Below, piece after piece: positions 1 to 8,760 of a stretch of 64,000 nt of DNA. The notes beneath the pieces are model-generated. The model did not search any database. It saw only the letters and a program-made list of their open reading frames with translations, and was not told where the DNA came from. This stretch comes from Pseudoalteromonas sp. NC201. GTDB lineage: Bacteria > Pseudomonadota > Gammaproteobacteria > Enterobacterales > Alteromonadaceae. How positions within the stretch are numbered: the first letter of the stretch is position 1; every line of letters starts with the position of its first letter. The position numbers and the translations under genes were made by a program. Location of the stretch: the NCBI RefSeq assembly GCF_002850255.1, contig NZ_CP022522.1, positions 748,097 through 812,096 of the forward strand, written 5' to 3'.

Positions 1-653
1 TTGTGTGTGTAACGTGCAGTGAAATCAGGCATGCTAGCGTCATCAGTGACGACACGGCCACTATCTGCAGTGGTAACCGTGCTTTCTGGGTTTTCAATAG
101 AGAAAGACCAGTTTCCCGTGGTGTATTTAGCCATGGCTTGGCGCACGAAAACGGTACCTTCAGCTGGGCCGACGAAGTCTAGAGTCTCTGGTAGCGCACT
201 AACATTTTGGAAGTTTGACCAAGCCTGACCGAACAAGAAGCCCTTGTAGCTCACAAAGGCTTGGCGAATACGAGGTGAGTAGGAGTTACTAACACGCTCA
301 TTGCCTCCAGATGTAGAAATAAAGTCTAGCTCGATTTTAGTTTTGATACTGCTGCCATCATCAAGCTTAGTATCGGTCCCGAAGCTAAAGCGAGATTGAC
401 GAGTGTGCATATCAAATACAGCGTCGCTATCTGAGTTAACCCCGACAGGAGTCGTACCAGGAACGTAAAAATCTCGACCTATATTTTGTGCACCCAACGC
501 GCCGTCAGAAAAGTCACTCCAAATGGCATCAAGCTTGATATAACCACCATAGTTAACTTTAGTATCGCCAATCTCAGCCGCAGTGGCAGGGAGAGCGCAG
601 AGGCTACTGATAGCAACTGCGAGCAGTTTTTTATTAATGTTATTCGTTGTCAT
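1..653 (-). CDS. DcaP-like outer-membrane porin, N-terminal part (gene runs off window start)
   Basis: The reverse strand reads openly from an ATG at 653 to the window edge, giving about 217 residues without a stop. The first 25 or so residues form a signal peptide ending in a PATAA-type site. The mature part begins with a glycine and aromatic rich beta-strand (VNYGGYIKLDA) and continues with alternating strands such as the segment FLFGQAWSNF. This pattern is typical of DcaP-type trimeric porins, which take up small organic acids and related solutes through the outer membrane. The C-terminal half is missing, so the substrate cannot be guessed. It is transcribed away from acs, and the two share a 314-bp intergenic region. 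The family call rests on remembered similarity. Confidence 0.7.
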   Translation of the reverse strand, partial: MTTNNINKKLLAVAISSLCALPATAAEIGDTKVNYGGYIKLDAIWSDFSDGALGAQNIGRDFYVPGTTPVGVNSDSDAVFDMHTRQSRFSFGTDTKLDDGSSIKTKIELDFISTSGGNERVSNSYSPRIRQAFVSYKGFLFGQAWSNFQNVSALPETLDFVGPAEGTVFVRQAMAKYTTGNWSFSIENPESTVTTADSGRVVTDDASMPDFTARYTH

Positions 654-967
654 AATCCAGTTCCTCAATAGCTGTGCTTTGCAGTTGGCAGCAGCCGATA
701 TTCATATTAATCATCACTAACTGTTGTTTAAGGTTGGTTTTTACTCAATTACCTATTGGTCTATTAGACTAAGGTGGCATACAGTAAATGAGCGGAGGAT
801 AAGGCGATCATAACGTTTGAATTAGGTACAGTCGGTAAGTTGTATGAAACTTTTACGTTTGCAGCTGTTCTACAACTAAGGTCTAATACTTAAACACCCA
901 AGGCTGGGTGATCCTTAGGAAAAGCGTGTCTAGCAGACCTAGACCTCTAAATATAATGGAGATGACT
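654..967. promoter_or_regulatory. Divergent control region between porin and acs, with repeated GGTCTA motifs
   Basis: No gene is visible in these 314 bases. The hexamer GGTCTA or its complement occurs at 758-763, 880-885 and 940-945. The first copy is part of an inverted repeat, GTCT-ATT-AGAC, at 759-769. A 6-bp hairpin, CACCCA/TGGGTG with loop AGGC, lies at 895-910 in the probable acs leader. The repeated motif could be an operator for the response regulator encoded after acs, but that is inference. A GGAG ribosome site at 957-960 supports the acs start at 968. Confidence 0.4.
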
Positions 968-2908
968 ATGTCACAGAGCATTTATCCAGTTCCTGAAAAA
1001 ATCAAGAACGCAGCATTAATCAACGACGAGCAATATCAAGAACTATATCAAAAGTCGATTGATGACCCCGCAGAGTTTTGGAAAGAGCACGGTCAACGTT
1101 TAGATTGGTTCAAACCTTATAGTAAAGTTAAAAATACCTCATTTGATAAAGGCCATATCAATATTAAATGGTATGAAGACGGCGTACTAAATGCCTCTTA
1201 TAACTGTATCGATAGACACCTCGAAAAGCGCGCCGATAAAGTTGCGTTGATTTGGGAAGGTGATAACCCAGAACAAACGGAAAATATTACCTACCAACAA
1301 CTACACGATGAAGTCGCAAAGCTTGCCAATGGCCTCAAGAGCCTAGGAGTTGCAAAGGGTGACCGCGTCGCTATCTACATGCCGATGACTCCACAAGCAA
1401 TTTATGCCATGCAGGCCTGTGCAAGAATTGGTGCTATCCATTCCGTTGTGTTTGGGGGCTTTTCACCTTCTGCGATTGCAGACCGTATTAAAGATTCTGG
1501 CGCCAAAGTTGTCATCACCTCAGATGAAGGTCGTCGCGGTGGTAATTGTGTGCCGCTTAAGGCAAATGTTGATGAAGCGGTAGCGCAAGCAGGCGTCACC
1601 ACTATCGAGCATGTGGTTGTACATCAATTAACAGGAGGCGATGTTGAATGGAATGCTCACGATGTCTGGTGGCATGAATTAGTTGCTGATAAGCCAGCCG
1701 AATGTGAACCTGAAATGATGAATGCGGAAGATCCGCTCTTTATTCTTTATACCTCGGGCTCTACCGGTCAGCCGAAAGGGGTAGTGCATACTACGGGTGG
1801 ATACCTAGTGTATGCATCAATGACCCATGAGTATGTATTCGACCTTCAAGAAGATGATATTTACTGGTGTAGCGCGGATGTGGGTTGGATCACAGGTCAT
1901 AGTTATATTGCTTATGGTCCACTTGTGAATGGTTGTACTCAAGTTGTATTCGAAGGCGTGCCGACCTATCCGACGTCTGGTCGCATGGGTGAAATCGTTG
2001 ATAAACATGGTGTTACTATCCTTTATACAGCACCTACCGCGATCCGTGCTTTGATGGCGAAAGGTGACGAGCCAACAGCAAGTTCTAAGCGTGATAGTTT
2101 ACGTATTTTGGGTTCGGTCGGTGAGCCAATTAATCCAGAGGCTTGGTCTTGGTATTACGAGCAAATTGGTAATAGCGATTGTCCTATCGTAGATACTTGG
2201 TGGCAAACCGAAACGGGCGGCATCATGATCACGCCACTACCTGGCGCTACTGCACTTAAGCCGGGCTCTGCGACCCGTCCATTCTTTGGTATTGCTCCTG
2301 CACTGTTTGACGCGGAAGGTAATACGCTGACAGGCGCGACCGAAGGTAATCTGGTGATCTTGGATAGTTGGCCTTCACAAGCCCGTACGGTTTATGGCGA
2401 CCATGAGCGTTTTGAACAAACGTACTTCTCGGCTTATCCGGGCGTTTATTTTACGGGCGATGGTTGTCGCCGTGATGAAGACGGTTACTACTGGATCACC
2501 GGTCGCGTGGATGATGTACTTAACGTTTCAGGTCACCGCCTCGGTACTGCTGAAATCGAAAGTGCGTTAGTCGCTCACGAAGCGGTTGCTGAGGCGGCTG
2601 TGGTAGGCTATCCACACGACATTAAAGGTCAAGGGATCTATGTCTATATCACGCCAAATGAAGGGGTAACGGTATCTGACGAGTTAACTAAAGAGGTGAG
2701 AAATTGGGTGCGTAAAGAGCTAAGCCCAATTGCAACCCCTGACATGATCCAATGGTCTCCAGGTTTACCTAAAACCCGTTCTGGTAAAATCATGCGCCGT
2801 ATTTTGCGTAAGATTGCAGCCAACGAGTATCAACAGTTAGGGGATACTTCTACACTTGCCGATCCAAGTGTGGTTGATGAATTAATCGAGAATAGATTGA
2901 ATCGTTAA
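968..2908 (+). CDS. acs: Acetyl-CoA synthetase
   Basis: This 646-residue enzyme activates acetate with ATP and CoA through acetyl-AMP to give acetyl-CoA in the cytoplasm. E. coli Acs has 652 residues. The ATP-binding loop [11 protein letters not shown] lies near residue 265. The motif [10 protein letters not shown] sits in the adenylation core. The C-terminal [11 protein letters not shown] holds the lysine that protein acetyltransferases modify in this family. The reading frame is open upstream to a GTG at 908, but the ATG at 968 has a well-spaced GGAG and begins MSQSIYPVP, as expected for the family. A strong terminator follows, then a NarL-type regulator gene. Confidence 0.96.
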   Translation: MSQSIYPVPEKIKNAALINDEQYQELYQKSIDDPAEFWKEHGQRLDWFKPYSKVKNTSFDKGHINIKWYEDGVLNASYNCIDRHLEKRADKVALIWEGDNPEQTENITYQQLHDEVAKLANGLKSLGVAKGDRVAIYMPMTPQAIYAMQACARIGAIHSVVFGGFSPSAIADRIKDSGAKVVITSDEGRRGGNCVPLKANVDEAVAQAGVTTIEHVVVHQLTGGDVEWNAHDVWWHELVADKPAECEPEMMNAEDPLFILYTSGSTGQPKGVVHTTGGYLVYASMTHEYVFDLQEDDIYWCSADVGWITGHSYIAYGPLVNGCTQVVFEGVPTYPTSGRMGEIVDKHGVTILYTAPTAIRALMAKGDEPTASSKRDSLRILGSVGEPINPEAWSWYYEQIGNSDCPIVDTWWQTETGGIMITPLPGATALKPGSATRPFFGIAPALFDAEGNTLTGATEGNLVILDSWPSQARTVYGDHERFEQTYFSAYPGVYFTGDGCRRDEDGYYWITGRVDDVLNVSGHRLGTAEIESALVAHEAVAEAAVVGYPHDIKGQGIYVYITPNEGVTVSDELTKEVRNWVRKELSPIATPDMIQWSPGLPKTRSGKIMRRILRKIAANEYQQLGDTSTLADPSVVDELIENRLNR

Positions 2909-2949
2909 CTGAATAACTTGAATTGCGACCTAATATAAACATACTATAA

Positions 2950-2977
2950 CGGCTGTTATCTTTACGATAACAGCCGA
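2950..2977 (+). terminator. Rho-independent terminator after acs
   Basis: An 11-bp perfect stem (CGGCTGTTATC / GATAACAGCCG, loop TTTAC) is followed by A and a run of T. It ends only about 18 bases before the start of the next gene, so that gene has almost no room for its own promoter. Confidence 0.9.
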
Positions 2978-2994
2978 TTTTTTAGGAGCATAGC

Positions 2995-3648
2995 ATGTAT
3001 CAGTTTTTAATCGCGGATGATCATCCTCTATTTCGAGAGGCGCTTAAGGGGGCTCTAAAAGCGCAGTTTGAAGGACTAGAGGTATTCGAATCTGAAAACT
3101 TTGACACTACGCTCTCGGTCTTACAACAACAAGAAGAACTAGACCTACTCCTGCTCGATTTACATATGCCGGGCAATGGTGATTTATATGGACTAATTCG
3201 GATCCGTGAGGATCACCCAAGTCTTCCAGTTGTTGTGGTTTCGGGAAGCGAAGACCTTTCTATCATTTCTAAAGTGATGGGATACGGCGCGATGGGTTTT
3301 ATCCCAAAAGCGGCGTCAGTAGAACAAATTACCGAAGCCATAGAGCAAGTGCTCGAAGGTGACACGTGGTTGCCTGAAGGCATGAAAGACAAAGTGGCTG
3401 AACTTGAAGGGGAGGACAAAGAGCTTGCCCAACAAGTGGCCTCGCTCACGCCGCAGCAATATAAAGTGCTGCAATATTTACACGAAGGTTTGCTGAATAA
3501 GCAAATTGCCTACGAGCTAAATATTTCAGAGGCAACGGTGAAAGCACATATCACCGCTATCTTCAGAAAGTTGGGTGTCTATAATCGTACTCAAGCCGTA
3601 TTGATTGCTTCAAAACTACAACTAGAACCTATCGAAGCGAGTGACTAA
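2995..3648 (+). CDS. NarL/LuxR-family response regulator, CrbR/ErdR type
   Basis: A 217-residue two-domain regulator. Residues 1-120 form a receiver domain with acidic residues D8-D9, phosphoacceptor D55 in LLLLDLHMP, and the conserved lysine in FIPKA. Residues about 148-206 form a LuxR-type helix-turn-helix (LTPQQYKVLQYL, then NKQIAYELNISEATVKAHI). In Vibrio (CrbR) and Pseudomonas (ErdR/AgmR) close relatives switch on acs in response to acetate or alcohols through a hybrid kinase encoded elsewhere. The position directly after acs fits this role. The AGGAG ribosome site follows the acs terminator within a few bases, so expression probably depends on read-through or on a promoter inside acs. 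No kinase partner is visible in the window. Confidence 0.85.
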   Translation: MYQFLIADDHPLFREALKGALKAQFEGLEVFESENFDTTLSVLQQQEELDLLLLDLHMPGNGDLYGLIRIREDHPSLPVVVVSGSEDLSIISKVMGYGAMGFIPKAASVEQITEAIEQVLEGDTWLPEGMKDKVAELEGEDKELAQQVASLTPQQYKVLQYLHEGLLNKQIAYELNISEATVKAHITAIFRKLGVYNRTQAVLIASKLQLEPIEASD

Positions 3649-3660
3649 TTTCGCATCATT

Positions 3661-3686
3661 GCTTGCAAGGTGCTTACCTTGCAAGC
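3661..3686. terminator. Hairpin between convergent genes
   Basis: A 10-bp perfect inverted repeat (GCTTGCAAGG / CCTTGCAAGC, loop TGCTTA) lies between the stops of the regulator gene and the VWA-protein gene. It lacks a clear T run, so its role as a terminator is probable rather than certain. Confidence 0.5.
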
Positions 3687-3695
3687 AGCACTGCT

Positions 3696-4880
3696 TTAGC
3701 TTAACTCTTTAAACGCCTGACTTAGTCCCTCTATTGTTAGCGGATACATTCTGTCTTGCATTAATTGATTTATTAGCTCTATCGAATGGTAATAAGACCA
3801 ATAGCTTTGCGGCTGAGGGTTAAGCCAAGCCACCTTACTAAAGTGATTGGTTAAACGATTCAGCCAAGTAGCACCTGCTTCTTGATTCCAATGCTCTACG
3901 CTACCGCCGGGATAGGTGATTTCATAGGGGCCCATTGTCGCGTCACCAACAAATATTAGTCGATAGTCTGAGCCGTATCGATTAATTAGCTGATAAGTAT
4001 CAAGCAATTCGCTGTCACGACGGTCATTATCGTGCCAAACATGTTCGTACACACAATTATGAAAGTAAAAAAACTCGAGGTGCTTAAATTCACTGTGTGC
4101 GGCACTGAAGAGTTGTTCACAAAGCTGGATATAGTCATCCATAGAGCCGCCAATATCAAACAGCATCAATACCTTCACTGAGTTATGTCGCTCAGGAGCC
4201 ATTTTCACATCCAGCATGCCGCCTTGTCTTGCGGTAGCGCGAATGGTTTCATTAAGATCGAGCTGATCGCTTGCTCCGCTGCGCGCAAATTTACGCAATT
4301 GCTTGAGTGCAAGCTTAATATTGCGGCTGCTGATGTCGGTATTACTGTCAAGATTGCGATACTGCCGTTTATCCCAGACTTTTACTGCTCTGCGATGGCG
4401 ATTTCCATCTTGGCCAATGCGGATCCCTTCAGGATTATAGCCGTAAGCGCCAAAAGGCGAAGTGCCTCCTGTACCAACCCATTTATTGCCGCCTGCGTGA
4501 CGTTTTTGTTGCTCTGCCAAGCGTGCTTTTAACGTTTCAAGGAGCTTATCGAGTCCACCCATGGCGTTCAGTTTGGCTTTTTCTTCTTCAGACAGCGATT
4601 TCTCAAACTCTTTACGCAACCAATCCTCAGGCAATTGCTGCTGTTGAAGTTGTGAGAAGAGATCAATTGACTCTATTCCCTCAAAGTAATCAGCAAACGC
4701 ACGGTCGAATTTATCAAACAAGGTTTCATCTTTCACGAAGATGGTTTTTGCCAAAAAGTAAAAGCCGTCCAGATCGGCAAAGCAAACTTCTTTATCCAGC
4801 GCCTCTAAACAGTCTAGTAATTCGCGCAGGCTCGCTTTGATACCGTAACGTCTAAGCGTGAGTACAAAATCGATGAGCAT
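3696..4880 (-). CDS. VWA-domain protein, CoxE-like
   Basis: A 394-residue soluble protein. The N-terminal 120 residues are helical and charged. A von Willebrand factor A domain begins near residue 235 with a metal-ion-dependent adhesion site, D242-x-G-x-S246 (FDIGGSMDDY). Proteins of this type are usually encoded next to a MoxR-family AAA ATPase and act with it as a chaperone or metal-insertion pair. The client here is unknown. The MoxR gene lies 2 bp upstream in the same operon (4883-5716), which supports joint function. The segment HAGGNKWVGTGGTSPFGAYG near 128-147 is a glycine-rich linker common in this family. Confidence 0.85.
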   Translation of the reverse strand: MLIDFVLTLRRYGIKASLRELLDCLEALDKEVCFADLDGFYFLAKTIFVKDETLFDKFDRAFADYFEGIESIDLFSQLQQQQLPEDWLRKEFEKSLSEEEKAKLNAMGGLDKLLETLKARLAEQQKRHAGGNKWVGTGGTSPFGAYGYNPEGIRIGQDGNRHRRAVKVWDKRQYRNLDSNTDISSRNIKLALKQLRKFARSGASDQLDLNETIRATARQGGMLDVKMAPERHNSVKVLMLFDIGGSMDDYIQLCEQLFSAAHSEFKHLEFFYFHNCVYEHVWHDNDRRDSELLDTYQLINRYGSDYRLIFVGDATMGPYEITYPGGSVEHWNQEAGATWLNRLTNHFSKVAWLNPQPQSYWSYYHSIELINQLMQDRMYPLTIEGLSQAFKELS

Positions 4881-4882
4881 GA

Positions 4883-5716
4883 TCAGCGGCGGCTCATAAA
4901 GGCGAGTTTCTCAACCAAAGAAACATCTTGCTCGTTTTTAAGTAGCGCACCAAATAACGGCATTAGGCCACCTTGGTTAGATTTGTCATGCAACGCGTCA
5001 GGGGAAATATCTTCCGCTAATAATAGTTTTAGCCAGTCGAGTAATTCACTCGTGCTTGGCTTTTTCTTTAGGTTTGGTGTGTCGCGTAATTGGAAAAAGC
5101 TTTCGAGTGCTCGTTGTACTAAATTTGCTTTAATATGTGGAAAATGCACGTCTACAATCTGCTGCATCTCTTCTTTGCTCGGAAAGTCGATGTAGTGGAA
5201 AAAGCAGCGGCGTAAAAAGGCATCTGGTAGCTCTTTTTCATTGTTTGAAGTGATAATAACGATGGGGCGCACCTTTGCCTTTATTTGCTCGTTAGTTTCG
5301 TAGACATGAAACTCCATTTTATCGAGTTCTAACAGCAGATCATTGGGGAATTCAATATCGGCTTTGTCGATTTCATCAATCAGCAGAACGGGGCGCTTTG
5401 TGGCGCTAAATGCCTGCCACAGCTTACCTTTGATGATGTAATTGCCAACGTCATTAACGCGAGGATCGCCAAGTTGACTGTCGCGTAAACGCGAGACTGC
5501 ATCGTATTCGTACAGGCCTTGCTGGGCTTTGGTGGTTGACTTTATATGCCATTGAATTAGTTCGGTATCTAAACTTTTTGCCAATTCTTCGGCGAGTAAG
5601 GTCTTGCCAGTACCAGGTTCACCTTTAATGAGGAGTGGTTTTTCTAAAACGATGGCCGCATTCACGGCCTGTTGTAGAGCAGAGGTAGCAATATATTGAT
5701 CAGTACCTTTAAACAT
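4883..5716 (-). CDS. MoxR-family AAA+ ATPase
   Basis: A 277-residue AAA+ ATPase with Walker A GEPGTGKT at residues 32-39 and Walker B LLIDEID ending near 117. A sensor-1-like segment follows (IVIITSNNEKELPDAFLRRC), containing the arginine finger region. MoxR ATPases remodel partner proteins in the cytoplasm, generally together with a VWA-domain adaptor. The adaptor here is encoded immediately downstream (3696-4880), 2 bp away. The size is typical of the short YehL/MoxR subgroup. The substrate of the pair cannot be read from the sequence. Confidence 0.88.
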   Translation of the reverse strand: MFKGTDQYIATSALQQAVNAAIVLEKPLLIKGEPGTGKTLLAEELAKSLDTELIQWHIKSTTKAQQGLYEYDAVSRLRDSQLGDPRVNDVGNYIIKGKLWQAFSATKRPVLLIDEIDKADIEFPNDLLLELDKMEFHVYETNEQIKAKVRPIVIITSNNEKELPDAFLRRCFFHYIDFPSKEEMQQIVDVHFPHIKANLVQRALESFFQLRDTPNLKKKPSTSELLDWLKLLLAEDISPDALHDKSNQGGLMPLFGALLKNEQDVSLVEKLAFMSRR

Positions 5717-5762
5717 AGTTCAACTTCTTGTGGTCAGATGAGATAGGCTCATCTTGCCACAA

Positions 5763-5999
5763 TCAGCTTTTCGCTGCCAACCCTGCTTCGGTTTCGATTA
5801 AGGTGAAGCGAGGCACCGCTTCGCCTTCGACCATAACGTCTTCTAAAAACATTTCAAGTGGTCGAACCCAAAAGCTCATATCTCCATATAGGGTTTGATA
5901 AACCACTTGCTTCTCTTGCGTTTCACTGTGCGTTGCCAAGGCGTGCACTCGATATAATTTTCCTTTGTAGTGGCGGTAAATTCCAGGTGTGATATCCAC
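5763..5999 (-). CDS. DUF1653 domain protein
   Basis: A small protein of 78 residues if translation begins at the GTG at 5999 (VDITPGIYRHYKGK). The frame stays open up to an ATG at 6062, which would give 99 residues. The shorter form is preferred for three reasons. It has a GGAG 9 bases upstream, the DUF1653 domain starts exactly there, and the longer form would run across a good extended -10 promoter for the opposite gene. Features such as YRHYKGKLYRV and YQTLYGDMSFWVRPLEMF match the family. Its function is unknown. Confidence 0.75.
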   Translation of the reverse strand: MDITPGIYRHYKGKLYRVHALATHSETQEKQVVYQTLYGDMSFWVRPLEMFLEDVMVEGEAVPRFTLIETEAGLAAKS

Positions 6000-6044
6000 T
6001 AATTCAAGCTCCAAAAAATAAAAGCCGTACGTGACGGGCTGAAA

Positions 6045-6053
6045 TGTTATAAT
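6045..6053 (+). promoter_or_regulatory. Extended -10 promoter for the 6084 gene
   Basis: The sequence TGTTATAAT is a consensus extended -10 element, about 31 bases before the ATG at 6084. No good -35 is present at the usual distance, as is normal for extended -10 promoters. It lies inside the longer version of the opposite DUF1653 reading frame. Confidence 0.6.
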
Positions 6054-6083
6054 CCGTGCCATTAAGACTGAAGGTGTTTAAAG

Positions 6084-6554
6084 ATGAATTATATTGCGCT
6101 GGACGATTATAAGAAAGCTTGGGTTTTCAAACATAAAGATCTTCCAATCGAAGAATCCGACCTGGCATTGATAAAACCAATGTCAGCGGCGCGCGCTGCG
6201 GTGCTTTGGAGCACTATGGTAAGCAACGAAAAAGATCACCCTGATTTCTTTGATAAAACTGACTGGGTTGGTAAAGCGGACTCATGGCAAGAAACCCTCA
6301 ATTGGGAGCAGCCGTGGGAAGCTGGAGAAGCATTTCCTGAAACTATCGAGCAATTTCTTGATTGGCAAGCTAATACTACCGTGTATTTTTGTCTCTCTCG
6401 AGATGATGTGATCGAGACCCGCTTTGACGTGTTTAAGCGATGTTGGCAGAACTTTATGTTTTTGACTGATGGTAGTTTCTTAATAGGAAAAAAACGCAGT
6501 TCGGTAGTACAATTTATGGCTGAGGGGCAAGCAAAATTAGGAACCAAGCCGTAA
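6084..6554 (+). CDS. DUF2947-like conserved protein
   Basis: A 156-residue soluble acidic protein, rich in tryptophan (for example WQETLNWEQPWEAGEAFP), with no signal peptide or membrane segment. It resembles the DUF2947 family found in Vibrio, Shewanella and Pseudoalteromonas; that assignment is from memory. It is transcribed divergently from the DUF1653 gene and lies before an unrelated hypothetical gene. No catalytic motif can be recognised, so no function is proposed. Confidence 0.6.
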   Translation: MNYIALDDYKKAWVFKHKDLPIEESDLALIKPMSAARAAVLWSTMVSNEKDHPDFFDKTDWVGKADSWQETLNWEQPWEAGEAFPETIEQFLDWQANTTVYFCLSRDDVIETRFDVFKRCWQNFMFLTDGSFLIGKKRSSVVQFMAEGQAKLGTKP

Positions 6555-6653
6555 GCAAGTACAACTGAGCAGTTTGCTTTGATTTGAAACATGGCTAGTG
6601 TATAAAGGATGTACACCAGTCTACTAAAGTAGATTGCATTGACGGGAGGCGTT

Positions 6654-7283
6654 TTGGAGCAACAGCAAAATACAATCTGGTATGACGAAGCATCTCGCCT
6701 TGTATTTGCCGAGCTTGTAAACGTATTTTATGCCAGAGAGTTGCCGAAACTTGCTGAACTCTCCGATCATACTCGCCTTCAGCGTTTGTTAAACAGCCTG
6801 CCGTATTATGTTGAGCGCGCGGCCACACATATTATTCATGGTGATGTCCCGCTTGAGCTAGATAGTTTCAATGGATGTTGGTTAGCAAAGCAAAAATCAC
6901 AGCCTAAATGTGATGACGCTGCCAACGCAGCATTTTTTACTACTAAGGTGAAAGTGGGGCTAGTGGTTCCCGTGCTATATGCAGACTCGACGGGGACAAC
7001 CGTGAGGCTCGACAGTGTTGACCAAGTGGGTGAAGCTGACAAATTGCACTGCAACCAATTTGGCTGGTTTAGTGTTAGTGGCAATAGCTTACAAGCAAGT
7101 GATGAAGCGCGTGTACAACTGCTAAAACCGACGAAAGCGTTAATGACAGCTGCCTGTTGTGGCCATACTTGGTATTTTGGCAAGGCGGTAGTACCACGAA
7201 GGCTGACGCTAAGGGAAATGCTACTTGCCAGTGCAATCAATTGGCCACAAGTACAAAAAACAAAAACGAGTCAACGATCCTAA
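6654..7283 (+). CDS. Hypothetical protein upstream of ftsB
   Basis: A 209-residue protein that I do not recognise. The frame opens at a TTG at 6639, but a second TTG at 6654 lies just after a strong GGGAGG and is the more likely start (first residues LEQQQNTIWYDEA). It has no signal peptide and no membrane helix. The middle carries several cysteines and tryptophans (NGCWLAK, MTAACCGHTWYFGKA). It ends 32 bp before ftsB and could be its first operon partner. The use of a rare start codon suggests low expression. Confidence 0.65.
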   Translation: MEQQQNTIWYDEASRLVFAELVNVFYARELPKLAELSDHTRLQRLLNSLPYYVERAATHIIHGDVPLELDSFNGCWLAKQKSQPKCDDAANAAFFTTKVKVGLVVPVLYADSTGTTVRLDSVDQVGEADKLHCNQFGWFSVSGNSLQASDEARVQLLKPTKALMTAACCGHTWYFGKAVVPRRLTLREMLLASAINWPQVQKTKTSQRS

Positions 7284-7315
7284 TCGACTCAAAAAACAGA
7301 AGTTTGGATTAAGCA

Positions 7316-7609
7316 ATGCGATTTTTTCAGTTAGCGCTGTTGGTTTTAGCGCTATTTATTCAGTACAGACTTTGGTTCGGCCACAACGGCGTGGAGGACT
7401 ACACTCGGATAAAATCCGTGGTTAAATCGCACCAAGAAACCAATGCCAACCTCAGTAAACGAAATAAACTATTAAAAGCGGATATCGAAGATTTAAAACT
7501 CGGCCTTGAAGGTGTTGAGGAGCGCGCTCGTCATGAGCTTGGCATGATTAAGCCTGGCGAAACTTTTATCCGTGTATTACCGAAAGTACCTCATGAAAAG
7601 AAACGATAA
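7316..7609 (+). CDS. ftsB: Cell division protein FtsB
   Basis: A 97-residue bitopic inner-membrane protein. One N-terminal membrane helix (about residues 4-21) is followed by a periplasmic coiled coil (about 25-70) and the segment RARHELGMIKPGE, which is diagnostic for FtsB. It joins FtsQ and FtsL in the divisome complex that activates septal peptidoglycan synthesis. It overlaps the start of ispD by 17 bp, the usual ftsB-ispD arrangement in gammaproteobacteria, which points to translational coupling. Confidence 0.95.
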   Translation: MRFFQLALLVLALFIQYRLWFGHNGVEDYTRIKSVVKSHQETNANLSKRNKLLKADIEDLKLGLEGVEERARHELGMIKPGETFIRVLPKVPHEKKR

Positions 7610-8291
7610 ACTTGCAGTCGTCATCCCCGCAGCTGGGGTTGGCAGTCGTATGCAGGCGCAGATGCCTAAACAATATATTCCACTATTAGGTAAACCGATC
7701 TTAGTACATACACTGGAAAAACTAGCCGGACTTGAGTGCGTCAATCAATTTATGGTTGCCGTTTCCAAAGAAGATGGATATTTTTCATCGGCGTTACTAC
7801 CTGATAGCCGTTTTAGCTACTGTGAAGGTGGACAAGAACGTGCCGACTCCGTTTTATTGGCGCTAAAAGCGTTAGCACCAAGTTGCCCTGACTGGGTGTT
7901 AGTTCATGATGCGGCTCGACCTTTAGTTGCGCTGGACGATATTCATCAGCTGATTTTACAATGTATAGATCAACAGCAAGGTGGCATACTGGCTGCCAAG
8001 GTTAAAGATACCATCAAACGCGGTGCGGAGTTGGTACAGGAGACCGTACCTAGAGCGTCGTTATGGCAGGCTTTTACGCCTCAAATGTTTAGGTATGAAG
8101 AGTTATTGGCTGCGCTGGAGCTTGGACTTTCTCAAGGTGCAAATATCACAGATGAAGCATCAGCGATGGAATTACAAAATCAGCCAGTCCAACTCATTGC
8201 CGCGCGTACAGATAACATTAAGATCACAACGCCGGAGGATTTACCTCTGGCGGAGTTTATAATTCAACAACAAGGTAAACAGCATGATTAG
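7593..8291 (+). CDS. ispD: 2-C-methyl-D-erythritol 4-phosphate cytidylyltransferase
   Basis: A 232-residue enzyme that transfers CMP from CTP to methylerythritol 4-phosphate in the non-mevalonate isoprenoid pathway. The CTP-binding signature PAAGVGSRM lies near the N terminus, followed by the conserved MPKQY. The motifs VHDAARP and DEASAMEL are present further on. The ATG at 7593 gives [10 protein letters not shown] and is preferred over a GTG at 7572, which would lengthen the overlap with ftsB. It overlaps ispF by 8 bp, so the two consecutive-step genes are coupled. Confidence 0.96.
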   Translation: MKRNDKLAVVIPAAGVGSRMQAQMPKQYIPLLGKPILVHTLEKLAGLECVNQFMVAVSKEDGYFSSALLPDSRFSYCEGGQERADSVLLALKALAPSCPDWVLVHDAARPLVALDDIHQLILQCIDQQQGGILAAKVKDTIKRGAELVQETVPRASLWQAFTPQMFRYEELLAALELGLSQGANITDEASAMELQNQPVQLIAARTDNIKITTPEDLPLAEFIIQQQGKQHD

Positions 8292-8760
8292 AATTGGCCA
8301 CGGATTTGATGTTCATAAATTTGGTGGAGCTGGCCCATTGACGATTTGTGGGGAAAAAATTCCTTACGAACAGGGGTTTATTGCTCACTCCGATGGTGAT
8401 GTGGCAATTCATGCATTGTGTGATGCCTTGTTGGGAGCGCTTGCGCTGGGAGATATTGGTAAGCACTTTCCTGATACCGCGAGTGAATTTGAAAATATCG
8501 ACAGTCGTATTTTATTACGCCGCGTGATGGAACAAGTGAAAGCGCTTGGCTATCAAATAGGCAATATCGATATCACGATTGTCGCGCAAGCACCAAAAAT
8601 GCGACCACATATTGATGCGATGCGCGGTAAAATCGCAAACGACTGTGAAGCGCAGCTGGAGCAAGTTAATGTTAAAGCAACCACTACTGAAAAGCTGGGT
8701 TTTGAGGGACGTAAGGAAGGGATCTCAAGCCATGCTGTGGTGCTATTGGTAAAAGCATGA
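8284..8760 (+). CDS. ispF: 2-C-methyl-D-erythritol 2,4-cyclodiphosphate synthase
   Basis: A 158-residue trimeric metal enzyme that closes the cyclodiphosphate ring in the methylerythritol phosphate pathway. The start [11 protein letters not shown] carries the zinc ligands D8 and H10. The motif [19 protein letters not shown] provides the third ligand histidine and the active-site aspartate. The C-terminal segment [16 protein letters not shown] is conserved. Its stop overlaps the start of truD (ATGA). Confidence 0.97.
   Translation: MIRIGHGFDVHKFGGAGPLTICGEKIPYEQGFIAHSDGDVAIHALCDALLGALALGDIGKHFPDTASEFENIDSRILLRRVMEQVKALGYQIGNIDITIVAQAPKMRPHIDAMRGKIANDCEAQLEQVNVKATTTEKLGFEGRKEGISSHAVVLLVKA

Noticed and set aside
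908..967. GTG at 908 as the acs start
   Set aside because: It would add 20 residues without family support and include the leader hairpin. The ATG at 968 has a better ribosome site and the expected N terminus.
3661..3686. Transcription-factor operator
   Set aside because: The perfect inverted repeat lies between two convergent gene ends, so a 3'-end hairpin is more likely.
4185..4840. Plus-strand open frames of 105-115 codons opposite the VWA gene
   Set aside because: They overlap the conserved VWA frame fully, with no independent evidence.
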